Shown here in pieces: positions 15,513-23,440 of a DNA stretch of 36,468 nucleotides. This stretch comes from Methyloceanibacter sp. (GTDB taxonomy: Bacteria > Pseudomonadota > Alphaproteobacteria > Rhizobiales > Methyloligellaceae). The stretch covers positions 1 through 36,468 of the forward strand of contig JAGPVD010000091.1 in the NCBI GenBank assembly GCA_018067145.1, given 5' to 3'. Positions within the stretch are counted from its first letter, which is position 1; every line of letters begins with the position of its first letter. The position numbers were made by a program, and so were the translations under genes. Below the pieces are notes generated by a model. It was not told where the DNA came from, made no database searches, and saw only the letters and a list, made by a program, of their open reading frames with translations.

Positions 15513-16298
15513 TCAGGCAAGCAGGATGGCGGAAATTTGACGGCCGTAATCATCCTCGCCGTGATGCTGTGATCGGCGATAGCTGAACAGCCCTGTCTCA
15601 TCATAATACGTGCACCGCCTAAGATCGACGATCTCCCCGACGCCGGCCCTAGCGAGACGTCCTGCCGCATAGCCCGAAAGGTCGAAATGTGGCTCGCCCG
15701 AGCCCTCGTCGGCGACGAAAAAGGCGGCAGCATCTGGGTCCTCGGCAACAAAGCGCTCCCGATAGTTCTGAGCAACCTCATAGGCGCCTTGCGAAATGGC
15801 AGGGCCAACCACGGCGCGGATGCGCTCCGGCTTGGCGCCGAGCCCGGTCATGGCGTCGACGGTCGCTTCGACAACGCCGGAAAGCGCACCGCGCCAGCCG
15901 GCATGGGCCGCGCCGACGACGCGGGCTTCCGGATCGCAAAACAATACCGGCGCGCAGTCCGCGGTGAGGACGCCGATGGCGAGGCCGGGCACGGCGGTGA
16001 CCATCGCGTCGGCCTCGGGGAGTTCACTTCTCGCCCAAGTCTTCTCGGCCACAACGGCGATGTTGGTGTGCTTCTGATACAGCGTGATTAGATTGTCCGG
16101 CGCCGCACCCAGAATGTTCGCGATGCGTGCGCGGTTCTCGATGACATTGGCGGGATCGTCCTTTGAACCGGGGCCGCAATTGAGCGAGGCATAGATGCCG
16201 CTCGAGACGCCGCCGAGGCGCGTGGAAAATCCGTGAGCGACGCCGTCTATGGCGGCGAGGCTCGGAGCTTCAATCATCATCTGGTCTGGTGTCACCAT
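15513..16298 (-). CDS. pgeF: PgeF/YfiH-LACC1 family protein (peptidoglycan editing factor, purine nucleoside phosphorylase fold)
   Basis: 261 residues. The zinc-site motifs of the family are present: KHTN (first His), TADCAPVLFCDPEA (Cys) and GAAHAGWRGALSG (second His), plus VGPAISQGAYEV. Earlier annotated as a multicopper polyphenol oxidase or laccase domain. Family members are now reported with adenosine deaminase, purine nucleoside phosphorylase and methylthioadenosine phosphorylase activities, and in E. coli YfiH removes mis-incorporated residues from peptidoglycan precursors. The frame starts 13 nt after the midA stop, so it is the third gene of lgt-midA-pgeF. An alternative ATG (MIEAPSL) lies seven codons in. 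Envelope neighbours favour the editing role; MTA activity would link it to the salvage genes at 1-2531. Confidence 0.93.
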   Translation of the reverse strand: MVTPDQMMIEAPSLAAIDGVAHGFSTRLGGVSSGIYASLNCGPGSKDDPANVIENRARIANILGAAPDNLITLYQKHTNIAVVAEKTWARSELPEADAMVTAVPGLAIGVLTADCAPVLFCDPEARVVGAAHAGWRGALSGVVEATVDAMTGLGAKPERIRAVVGPAISQGAYEVAQNYRERFVAEDPDAAAFFVADEGSGEPHFDLSGYAAGRLARAGVGEIVDLRRCTYYDETGLFSYRRSQHHGEDDYGRQISAILLA

Positions 16299-16311
16299 GA
16301 CGTACTGTCCG

Positions 16312-17436
16312 TTAAGCCTCTACGAAGGGTGCTGGGGCGGCAAGTCCCGGACTCGTTATCGCCAGCGTCTTGAACAGAAGCCCCATCGCTTCAGGATCGG
16401 AGAGGCGGATGGCGCTGGCAAGAATGCGTTCCTGCTGTTCCGGCGTTGCCTTCTCGCATAAGCGGTCGCGGCGGGCCTCAAGGCCGAGCTTCAACAGAAA
16501 CTCTCCCTGTGGCATCGGGCCATAGGATTGAAGCCCATGCGCCGATGCGGAGTCTTTTAGCGCGGCGAAATCCACATGGGCGGTGAGATCGACTTCGCCA
16601 GGGTGGCTGAGCGGATCGGCATATTGATGACGCCAAACGGCTTGCAGCGTGTCGCCGCAGGCCGTCTCGCCATGACCGTAGTCGACGATCAGCGCGGCAA
16701 GGGGCGCTTGATCGGCGCGCGCGGCGATTAGGGAGACGAGCGCGCCGGCCTCTGGTCTTACCTCCAGAATAGAGCCGTCCGGCGTGTCGAGGGGCTCGGC
16801 TGCTTGCTGCAAACCGGAATTGGTGATCGTGCGTCCCGAACAAAATGCGAAGCCGCCCTCGGGGCCGATGGTGACGCAACGTTCGCACCACCCGCCGTCG
16901 CTCCACACCAATTGGCGGATGGGCAAAGCATCGACAAATTCATTGGCGATGACGATGAGGGGCCCGCGCGGTGCGTCCTCTATGGCGTCAAACCATTGGA
17001 TCGGTACTGGTGCGCCGTGTAGCGCCGTCTGCTGGGCTTCGCGCAACACCGGGCTGGTCTCGACCATCGCCACGGTGACGCCTTCAAGAAATGCCGGGAC
17101 GCTCTTCCAAGCGCGCAGCGCATCCACCATGAGCGTGCCGAGACCTGGCCCAAGCTCGGCCACGACAAAGGATTTTGGCTCGCCCATGGACTGCCAGGCG
17201 GCGATGGCCCAAAGCCCGAGCAACTCGCCGAATATCTGGCTGATCTCGGGTGCGGTGACGAAATCGCCGTGCTCGCCTATTGGCTGACGCTGGGAATAGT
17301 AACCGGCGGTGTCGTCGGCGAGACACGATTCCATGAAGTCGGCGACGCTCAAGGGGCCGTTGCGGATGATGCGCTCTTTGAGGCGCGCCGCGAGCAAGGT
17401 GCTTTGCGGGCTTTGGGGCTTCCGTGCGGCGTTCAT
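16312..17436 (-). CDS. SAM-dependent methyltransferase, MidA/NDUFAF7 family
   Basis: 374 residues, the DUF185 family. Its mitochondrial member NDUFAF7/MidA methylates an arginine of a complex I subunit; bacterial targets are not settled. Motifs are PLSVADFMESCLADDTAGYY near the N-terminus, GDFVTAPEISQIFGELLGLW (about 55-75), the SAM-binding VVAELGPGLGTLMVDALRAW (about 90-110), IVIANEFVDALP and LIVDYGHGE. The ATG at 17436 overlaps the lgt stop by one base (TGATG), indicating translational coupling; the open frame to 17481 is therefore not the start. pgeF follows after 13 nt. Confidence 0.92.
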   Translation of the reverse strand: MNAARKPQSPQSTLLAARLKERIIRNGPLSVADFMESCLADDTAGYYSQRQPIGEHGDFVTAPEISQIFGELLGLWAIAAWQSMGEPKSFVVAELGPGLGTLMVDALRAWKSVPAFLEGVTVAMVETSPVLREAQQTALHGAPVPIQWFDAIEDAPRGPLIVIANEFVDALPIRQLVWSDGGWCERCVTIGPEGGFAFCSGRTITNSGLQQAAEPLDTPDGSILEVRPEAGALVSLIAARADQAPLAALIVDYGHGETACGDTLQAVWRHQYADPLSHPGEVDLTAHVDFAALKDSASAHGLQSYGPMPQGEFLLKLGLEARRDRLCEKATPEQQERILASAIRLSDPEAMGLLFKTLAITSPGLAAPAPFVEA

Positions 17437-18260
17437 CACGCTGACAGGGGGGCTTTCTGCCTTGCGCGCCAGACCAGCCAAATCCCGATCAGGATCATGG
17501 GAATGGAGTAGGCGATGCCCGGCGTGAGGATGCCGATATCCATGGGATGGCCCGGATGAGGCTCGCGCACGAATTCGAGCAGGCTGCGGAACAGGCCATA
17601 GAATACTAGGAATAACCCGAACACGATGCCGGGCCGGGTCAGTGCCTTAAAGTAGTGCGTGGCGATGCGCAGGATAATAAATAAGACGACGCCTTCGAGT
17701 GCCGCTTCGTAAAGTTGGCTCGGGTGCCGCGGCTGATCATCCGCGCCGGGAAACACCATGGCCCAAGGCACGTCGCTCACCCGCCCCACCACTTCGGAAT
17801 TGATGAAATTGGCTATGCGGCCAAAGAACAGGCCAAATGGCGCGGCCGCCGAAGCGATGTCGCCGAGCGATAACGGGTTGATGCCCTTCACCCAGGAGAA
17901 GACAGCGACGGCGACAACGACGCCGATCAACCCGCCATGGAATGCCATGCCGCCGTTCCACACCGCCGGAATCTCCATCGGGTTCTGCAAGAAGAAGCTT
18001 GGCTCATAGAACAGCACGAAGCCTAACCGGCCGCCGACGACGATGCCAAGGGTGATCCACAATAAGAAGTCGTCGACCTGGCTCACGGTCATGGGCGGCT
18101 TGCCGCCCCACAGCGCCGGTCGCGACACGAGGTAACGCCCGTAGAGCCAGCCGAACAGGATGCCGGCCATATAGGCGAGCCCGTACCAACGGACGGACAG
18201 CGGTCCGACCTCGATCGCTATGGGATCGATGACAGGGTAGGGAAGGACGAAAAGTTGCAT
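17436..18260 (-). CDS. lgt: Prolipoprotein diacylglyceryl transferase
   Basis: Transfers diacylglycerol from phosphatidylglycerol to the lipobox cysteine of preprolipoproteins in the inner membrane. 274 residues with about seven hydrophobic segments. Diagnostic motifs are WYGLAYMAGILFGW, AFHGGLIGVVVA (about 105-117), the Lgt signature GRIANFINSEVVGR (about 147-160), HPSQLYEA (about 178-185), and FVREPHPGHPMDIGILTPG (about 232-250). First gene of the lgt-midA-pgeF operon and divergent from ubiK. A likely substrate, the duplicated-domain lipoprotein, is encoded downstream. Confidence 0.97.
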   Translation of the reverse strand: MQLFVLPYPVIDPIAIEVGPLSVRWYGLAYMAGILFGWLYGRYLVSRPALWGGKPPMTVSQVDDFLLWITLGIVVGGRLGFVLFYEPSFFLQNPMEIPAVWNGGMAFHGGLIGVVVAVAVFSWVKGINPLSLGDIASAAAPFGLFFGRIANFINSEVVGRVSDVPWAMVFPGADDQPRHPSQLYEAALEGVVLFIILRIATHYFKALTRPGIVFGLFLVFYGLFRSLLEFVREPHPGHPMDIGILTPGIAYSIPMILIGIWLVWRARQKAPLSA

Positions 18261-18434
18261 CTAGCCTCGGTCCGAAATTCGGGGCGACCCTTCACCGCTC
18301 TCAACGGACTGTCAAGGCGTTGGAGGCCGCGTCCCGGGGCGGCTTGCGCGGCGCATCTTGGCATCCCATAGTTGGCTCACATGACAGTTTTGGCTTCGCG
18401 CCTTCAGTTTCTGATCCCAGAGGTTCTTTACGTT

Positions 18435-18722
18435 ATGACGCAGACCACCGGACGCTTCTTCGACGAGATCGGCAAGCTTCTCACTGATGCAGCGGGTGCC
18501 GCCGATGGCGTGCGCAAGGAAGTCGAAGGCGTCGTCCGGACCCAGGCTGAGCGCGTCTTGAGCGATCTCGACGTCGTTCAGCGCGAGGAGTTCGAGGTGG
18601 TGAAGGCGATGGCGCAGAGAGCGCGCGAAGAGAACGAACTTCTGAAAGAGCGCATCGCCGCGCTTGAGGCTAAGTCCAAAACCAAGTCTGCGGCCAAGCT
18701 CAGGGCCAAGAAGGCGAGCTAG
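18435..18722 (+). CDS. UbiK/BMFP family accessory factor
   Basis: 95 residues. The BMFP/UbiK (YqiC) family forms trimeric coiled coils, binds membrane lipid and assists late ubiquinone synthesis in proteobacteria. Seen here are an N-terminal amphipathic part (GRFFDEIGKLLTDAAGAADG), then a charged heptad-like helix (VQREEFEVVKAMAQRAREEN, then LLKERIAALEAKSK) and a Lys-rich tail. Its place between lgt and ybjN-proC is common in Hyphomicrobiales (from memory). The frame extends to a TTG at 18372, but ATG 18435 gives the family length. Confidence 0.88.
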   Translation: MTQTTGRFFDEIGKLLTDAAGAADGVRKEVEGVVRTQAERVLSDLDVVQREEFEVVKAMAQRAREENELLKERIAALEAKSKTKSAAKLRAKKAS

Positions 18723-18772
18723 CGCGTAATCCACAGCTTTTTCGCGCCACTCCACAGCAATAAGCGTGTGAC

Positions 18773-18833
18773 GACTCCAGTCGCGTTGATGCTCGCAGAC
18801 TCGCCGTTATATAACTGATTCACCTACTGATTC
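18773..18833. promoter_or_regulatory. Cluster of four GANTC (CcrM) sites upstream of ybjN
   Basis: GACTC at 18773 and 18798 and GATTC at 18817 and 18829, four sites in 61 bp; the last two sit in a direct repeat ACTGATTC. A near-consensus DnaA box (TAATCCACA, one mismatch) lies at 18727-18735 just after ubiK. GANTC is the methylation site of the alphaproteobacterial cell-cycle methylase CcrM, so methylation-sensitive expression is possible. Confidence 0.4.
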
Positions 18834-18888
18834 GCGGCGCCGAGTTTTTTGTGCGCGGAACTCTGTTGAGGGCTTCCAGAGGACACGC

Positions 18889-19386
18889 ATGGCTTCGATG
18901 CAAGCGAACTACGATCAATTCGCCAACCCGGTGGATATGGTCGAACATCTAGCGACCATCCACGAATGGTCCTTCGAGCGTAGCGCCCCCGATGAGCTGA
19001 CCCTGACCGTGGCCGGCACATGGTGTGACTACCATGTCTCCCTCACTTGGCGGGAGGATCTGGAGGCGTTGCATCTGGCGTCAGCCTTCGACTTCAGAGT
19101 TACCAAGCCCCGATTGTCCGAGGTTCATCGGGTGGTGGCCCAGATCAACGAGCAGCTTTGGCTCGGCCATTTTGATCTTTGGCAGGACGACGGCATGCTG
19201 CTCTACCGCAATGGCCTCCTGCTCGCCGGCGCCAAGACCCATGAGGGCCAATGTGAGGGCCTGATAAAAGCCGCTTTGGAGGCTTGCGAGCGCTATTATC
19301 AGTCCTTCCAATTCGTATTATGGGCGGGTAAGTCGGCCGAAGAGGCGCTTGCCGCCACGATGCTCGAAACCCAAGGACACGCATGA
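18889..19386 (+). CDS. YbjN domain-containing protein
   Basis: 165 residues, cytoplasmic with no signal peptide. The YbjN fold, related to type III secretion chaperones, is seen in the sequence as an N-terminal ELTLTVAGTWCDYHVSLTWR, a middle VHRVVAQINEQLWLGHFDLW, and GMLLYRNGLLLAG followed by a helix. The biochemical function is unresolved; E. coli YbjN is described as a stress or motility regulator. The stop overlaps the proC start by four bases (ATGA), so the two are translationally coupled. Upstream lie four clustered GANTC sites. Confidence 0.9.
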   Translation: MASMQANYDQFANPVDMVEHLATIHEWSFERSAPDELTLTVAGTWCDYHVSLTWREDLEALHLASAFDFRVTKPRLSEVHRVVAQINEQLWLGHFDLWQDDGMLLYRNGLLLAGAKTHEGQCEGLIKAALEACERYYQSFQFVLWAGKSAEEALAATMLETQGHA

Positions 19387-20204
19387 CACTCCGCCTCGCC
19401 GGCCCGTTGCTTCTCGTAGGCGCTGGCAAGATGGGCGGGGCATTGCTTGAGGGCTGGCTCAAGCAAGGTCTCGACCCGGCTACGGTCTTCATCCAGGACC
19501 CCGTGCTGTCGGAGACGATGGCTGCCATCGCCGCCGAGTGCGGCATCGTGGCCAATGACGCGCCCGAATTGCCCGAGCCGCCTGCTGTCATTCTCATCGC
19601 AGTGAAGCCGGATGTCGCTGCGAAGCTGTTGCCGGAAGTCGACCCCATGATCGGCGAAGAGACGGTGGTGCTGTCTATCGCCGCCGGGCGCACGCTTGAG
19701 AGCCTGTCGCATTATCTGCCGGAGTCCGTCGCCCTGGTGCGCGCCATGCCGAATACGCCGGCGTCGGTGGGCCAGGGCATCACCGTTGCCATCGGCAACG
19801 CCAATGTGACCGCGGAGCAGAAGCGCGAATGCGACGAACTTCTGTCGGCGGTCGGTGAGGTCGTGTGGGTCGAAGACGAAGCGCTACTTGATCCCGTCAC
19901 GGCCGTCTCGGGCAGCGGACCGGCCTATGTGTTTCTTATCGCCGAATGTCTCGAAGAGGCCGGCATTGCCGCCGGTCTACCTCAAGACCTGGCCGAGCAG
20001 TTGGCGCGGGCCACAGTGTCAGGCGCCGGTGAGTTGTTGCGCCGGTCCGATCTTCAACCCGCCGAACTCCGCAAGAACGTGACGTCGCCCAAGGGCACCA
20101 CGGCTGCAGCGCTCGACGTGTTGATGAGCAAAGGCGAGATGCAGGATCTGTTCGTACGCGCCGTTGCCGCGGCGGCCAAGCGCTCCCGCGAACTTTCCTC
20201 TTAG
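19383..20204 (+). CDS. proC: Pyrroline-5-carboxylate reductase
   Basis: Last step of proline synthesis: reduces pyrroline-5-carboxylate with NAD(P)H, in the cytoplasm. 273 residues, normal length. The N-terminal Rossmann motif is LLVGAGKMGGALLEGWL (about 9-25), followed by VILIAVKPDVAAKLLPEV. VRAMPNTPASVGQGITVAIG lies near 120-140 and the C-terminal substrate-binding domain has AVSGSGPAYVFLIAECLEEA (about 175) and VTSPKGTTAAALDVL (about 236-250). It starts inside the ybjN stop codon (ATGA overlap). Confidence 0.97.
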   Translation: MTLRLAGPLLLVGAGKMGGALLEGWLKQGLDPATVFIQDPVLSETMAAIAAECGIVANDAPELPEPPAVILIAVKPDVAAKLLPEVDPMIGEETVVLSIAAGRTLESLSHYLPESVALVRAMPNTPASVGQGITVAIGNANVTAEQKRECDELLSAVGEVVWVEDEALLDPVTAVSGSGPAYVFLIAECLEEAGIAAGLPQDLAEQLARATVSGAGELLRRSDLQPAELRKNVTSPKGTTAAALDVLMSKGEMQDLFVRAVAAAAKRSRELSS

Positions 20205-20297
20205 CGCCACGTCCGAACCGGGCTAGCGAGCGTCTTCGAATAGCCACCAAATGGGCCTATCTTCCCGGGTAGAGGGGCGACCCCCAGGAGGACTGCC

Positions 20298-20984
20298 ATG
20301 TTCGACGAATTCTCCAAACGCAGCAAAGCCGTGCGCGCCGCGCTCGATCTGGCGCAAGTGCGCGATTGGGGTGACATCGCCCTCGCCGACATCGCCCAGA
20401 AGGCAGGGCTCGATCTCGGCGATCTCCGGGCTGAGTTTTCCTGCAAGAGTGACATTCTGCGCGCCTTCCAGGTCGAGGTCGATAAAGACGTTCTGGCCAA
20501 GACCAAGCAGGTCGGCCCTGGCGGAAGCGTGCGTGACCGGCTGTTCGACACCATGATGACGCGGTTCGAGGTGATGGGCCCCTACAAGCCTGCGCTAAAA
20601 CGGATCGCGTGTTATCTGCGTCGCCGTCCGGGCGAGGTTTCGTTGCTCGCCTGTTCCACGCTCGCCTCGCAATATTGGATGCTGGCCGGCAGTGGCGCGA
20701 AGCTGGGCGGTGCTGGTGCGGCGGTCCGCGTTGCCGGGTTAGCGGCGGTCTATAGCAGGGTGTTCCGGGCTTGGCTCGACGATCCTTCGCCCTCGCTCGA
20801 CCGGACCATGGCGGCGCTCGACCGTGCCTTGAACAATGGCGAGCGCATGCTCGCCACCATGGACACGACCTGCAAGACTGTCAGCCGCGTGCTCTGCGGG
20901 CTGCGTGAGTGGAAGCGGAAGGCGCGCGCGTCGTCAAAGCCGACTCCGCCGGAAACAGATCCAGCGCCCGCCGCGAATATCTGA
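20298..20984 (+). CDS. TetR/AcrR-type transcriptional regulator
   Basis: 228 residues. The N-terminal 50 or so residues form a TetR helix-turn-helix: AALDLAQVRDWGDIALADIA, then KAGLDLGDLRAEFSCKSDIL. The rest is helical with a COQ9/TetR_C-like feel (TMMTRFEVMGPYKPALKRIA). The recognition helix is unusual, rich in Asp and Gly instead of Ser/Thr/Tyr, so DNA binding may be weak or lost; a COQ9-like lipid role is an alternative given nearby ubiK. The ATG at 20298 has an excellent AGGAGG 6 nt upstream. It lies 93 nt after proC and converges with a secreted-protein gene (11-nt gap). Confidence 0.75.
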   Translation: MFDEFSKRSKAVRAALDLAQVRDWGDIALADIAQKAGLDLGDLRAEFSCKSDILRAFQVEVDKDVLAKTKQVGPGGSVRDRLFDTMMTRFEVMGPYKPALKRIACYLRRRPGEVSLLACSTLASQYWMLAGSGAKLGGAGAAVRVAGLAAVYSRVFRAWLDDPSPSLDRTMAALDRALNNGERMLATMDTTCKTVSRVLCGLREWKRKARASSKPTPPETDPAPAANI

Positions 20985-20995
20985 TTCTGGCGACG

Positions 20996-21325
20996 CTAGT
21001 ATGGAAGCGGGTCGTCGTCGTCGGGGCCTGAGAGGCTTTCAGGACCTTCGCCGGGCAGCTCCGCGTCAACCGGGTCCGGATAGACGGGATCGGACGGTCC
21101 AGGCAGCGGCTGAAGCTCGGCATTGCCTTCGCCTCGACCCATGCCCAATAGCGGCTCGCCATTCCCGCGATGAATCCGTGCGCCACCGCCGCCACCGATA
21201 TCGATCTCGATTTGCGAGCCCGGCTGTTCGGATTGTTGAATTTCGTCTTGGACTGATTGGCCCATGGCTGGTCCCCAAAAGGCGACGGACAACAATGCGG
21301 CTAGTCCGGCAGCAATCTTTTGCAT
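20996..21325 (-). CDS. Small secreted acidic Gly/Pro-rich protein, hypothetical
   Basis: 109 residues with a signal peptide (MQKIAAGLAALLSVAFWGPA, cleavage probably after AMGQ). The mature part is low complexity, acidic and rich in Gly, Pro and Asp (IGGGGGARI, PVYPDPVDAELPGE, GPDDDDPLPY). No domain recognised. It lies 20 nt after the histidine kinase stop on the same strand and may be the last gene of the marR-ompR-envZ transcript. A CGGAG lies about 11 nt before the ATG. Confidence 0.6.
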   Translation of the reverse strand: MQKIAAGLAALLSVAFWGPAMGQSVQDEIQQSEQPGSQIEIDIGGGGGARIHRGNGEPLLGMGRGEGNAELQPLPGPSDPVYPDPVDAELPGEGPESLSGPDDDDPLPY

Positions 21326-21345
21326 GGAAATAGCTCCGATAAATA

Positions 21346-22728
21346 TCAGACAGGTACCTTTAGCACGGCTTTTAGCCCACCGAGACGCGATTGACTGAGG
21401 ACGATATCGCCCCCGTGGATACGGGCGATGTCTTGGGCGATGGCGAGCCCGAGTCCCGTCGAGCCGGAATCCTGGTTGCGTGCGTCGTCCAGCCTGTAGA
21501 ATGGTCGGAAGACTTGCTCGAGCTCAGCTTCCGGTATGCCGGGACCGTCGTCATCGACCTCGATGGTGAGCGAGCCATGGCGCTTGGTGGCGCTGACGTT
21601 CACATGGTCGGCGAAGCGGGCGGCGTTGTTCACAAGGTTGGCAATGGCGCGCTTGAAGGCGTGGCGGCGCACGGAGACCACCAGAGGCTTGCCTTTGACG
21701 GTGACCTTGATGGCTTTGTCTCCGTGGGCCTGGGTTTTCACCTCGCTTAAGATCTCACCAATATCGACACGGTCGATGGGCTCGCCGGAATTGCCTTTGG
21801 CGAACGCCATATAGTCCTCGAGCATGGCCTGCATCTCGTCCACATCGGCGCGCATGGCGTCGATCTCGGAGTTCTCCTCAAACAGGGCAAGCTGCAGCTT
21901 GAAGCGGGTCAGGATAGTCCGAAGGTCGTGGCTAACGCCGGCAAGCATGACGGTTCGCTGTTCAACATGACGCTCAATGCGGTCGCGCATCTCTATGAAG
22001 GCATGTGCCGCCTGACGCACCTCGCGCGCCCCTCGCGGCCGGAAGTCAGACGGCGGTGGCCGCCCTTTGCCGAAGCTTTCAGCGGCATCCGCAAGACGCA
22101 AGATGGGCTTGATCTGATTGCGCAGGAACAGAATAGCCACGGTGAGAAGCACGAACGATGTGCCGAGCATCCACACTAAGAAGATGTGCGAGTTGGACGC
22201 GTAGGTTTGGCTGCGCCGGGCAAGCACATGCATCACGCCGTCGTCGAGCTTTACGCGAATGTCGACGAAGTCGGAGCGGCCGATTGTGTCGATCCAAAAC
22301 GGTCGTCCAATCTGTCGTTTCAACTCGTCGGAGAGTGTCGAGTCTAGAAGATCGAAGAACGGCTTGGAGCGAGCCTCGGGCAGTTCCTTGTCTGGCACGA
22401 AGCGCACGCGCAGGCCGAGATTTTTGTCGGCGAGTGCCGTCAGCATGTCGTTGTGCCGCGGCTTGGGAAATTCCTCGTGCAAATCGATAAGCATGGCGAT
22501 GTTCTGCACGGTGACCGTCGACAGACGATGGGTGACCGTCTGCCAATGCCGCTCGAGAAATACGAAGGTCACCACCGACTGGAGCAGCACCATGGGCGCG
22601 ATGATGATGATGAGGGCGCGCGCATAGAGGCCCTTCGGCATCTTGTCTCCGACCACGGACAGAATGCGTCCCACCGGCCCGAAGCGACCGGTCCGCAGCG
22701 TGGTGGATAGGGCGCGCGCGTCCATCAT
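21346..22728 (-). CDS. Sensor histidine kinase, EnvZ-like
   Basis: 460 residues, inner membrane. The first helix (about 38-58, ALIIIIAPMVLLQSVVTFVF), a periplasmic sensor of about 120 residues, the second helix (about 182-203, IFLVWMLGTSFVLLTVAILF), then a HAMP region. The H-box LAGVSHDLRTILTRFKLQLA carries the phospho-acceptor H267; the usual Pro of HDLRTPLT is Ile here. The N-box is AIANLVNNAARFAD, G1 is VDDDGPGIPE, the F-box is FRPFYRLDD and G2 is STGLGLAIAQDIARIHGG. The ATG at 22728 overlaps the response-regulator stop by 4 bp, so the pair is coupled; a TTG at 22734 is also possible. The signal is unknown. Confidence 0.95.
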   Translation of the reverse strand: MMDARALSTTLRTGRFGPVGRILSVVGDKMPKGLYARALIIIIAPMVLLQSVVTFVFLERHWQTVTHRLSTVTVQNIAMLIDLHEEFPKPRHNDMLTALADKNLGLRVRFVPDKELPEARSKPFFDLLDSTLSDELKRQIGRPFWIDTIGRSDFVDIRVKLDDGVMHVLARRSQTYASNSHIFLVWMLGTSFVLLTVAILFLRNQIKPILRLADAAESFGKGRPPPSDFRPRGAREVRQAAHAFIEMRDRIERHVEQRTVMLAGVSHDLRTILTRFKLQLALFEENSEIDAMRADVDEMQAMLEDYMAFAKGNSGEPIDRVDIGEILSEVKTQAHGDKAIKVTVKGKPLVVSVRRHAFKRAIANLVNNAARFADHVNVSATKRHGSLTIEVDDDGPGIPEAELEQVFRPFYRLDDARNQDSGSTGLGLAIAQDIARIHGGDIVLSQSRLGGLKAVLKVPV

Positions 22729-23438
22729 TCGCAATACAGGATGTAGCCCTTGCCGCGCACGGTCTGAAGATAGACCGGGTTGGCAGAGTCATGTTCGATC
22801 TTGCGGCGGAGCCGGTTGATCTGCACGTCGACCGCGCGCTCGCCGCCGCTGTCGGCGTCCTTGGCGAGTTCGTGGCGGGAGATTGGCGTGCCCGGACGCT
22901 GGGCAAAATAGCGTAACAACTCGCGCTCCCGCTCAGTCAGGCGAACAGTGTCGCCGTCGCGCTTCAGCTCGCCGCGGGACACATGAAAGATGAAATCGCC
23001 CATGCGCACTTCGCCGGAGGTGGGCGTGGATGAGCTCCGACGGAGCACGTTGCTGACGCGAAGTAAAAGCTCGCGCGGGTCGAAGGGCTTGGTGAGGTAA
23101 TCGTCGACGCCGGTCTCCAGTCCCTCGATGCGGTGTTCGGGTTCGGCACGGGCGGTCAGCATGAGGATGGGCAATTGGCCTTCGGTGCGCAGCGAACGGG
23201 CGAAGTCGACGCCCGACTCTTGGGGCATCATCACATCGAGAATGAGAAGATCGAATGACAGGCTGCGCATGGTGGCGCGGGCCGAAGCGGCATCGACGGC
23301 GGTAGTGACGCGAAAGCCGTGGTCATGGAGATACCGCGCCAGCAGGTCGCGAATACGCGCGTCGTCGTCCACCACGAGAATATGCGGTGCGTTGTCGTCG
23401 GGGCCGCTCCCGCGATGAGTTTTGATCGGCGTCGCCAT
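22725..23438 (-). CDS. OmpR-family response regulator
   Basis: 237 residues. Receiver domain about 18-130: ILVVDDDARIRDLLARYL (acidic pocket), phospho-acceptor D68 in DLLILDVMMPQESG, the switch Thr in LMLTARAEPEHR, and K in DYLTKPFDPRELLLRV. The winged-helix domain (about 140-235) has LTERERELLRYFAQRPG, ERAVDVQINRLRRKIE and YLQTVRGKGYIL. It overlaps the kinase gene by 4 bp and begins 2 nt after the MarR-type gene, forming a three-gene operon. The MarR plus OmpR-type pair resembles PetP-PetR of Rhodobacter capsulatus, which influences cytochrome bc1 expression; the resemblance is in layout and family only. Confidence 0.95.
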   Translation of the reverse strand: MATPIKTHRGSGPDDNAPHILVVDDDARIRDLLARYLHDHGFRVTTAVDAASARATMRSLSFDLLILDVMMPQESGVDFARSLRTEGQLPILMLTARAEPEHRIEGLETGVDDYLTKPFDPRELLLRVSNVLRRSSSTPTSGEVRMGDFIFHVSRGELKRDGDTVRLTERERELLRYFAQRPGTPISRHELAKDADSGGERAVDVQINRLRRKIEHDSANPVYLQTVRGKGYILYCE

Positions 23439-23440
23439 GG

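Noticed and set aside
18723-18888. Replication origin at the DnaA-like and GANTC cluster
   Set aside because: Only one imperfect DnaA box, no AT-rich unwinding region of useful length, and no origin-associated genes nearby.
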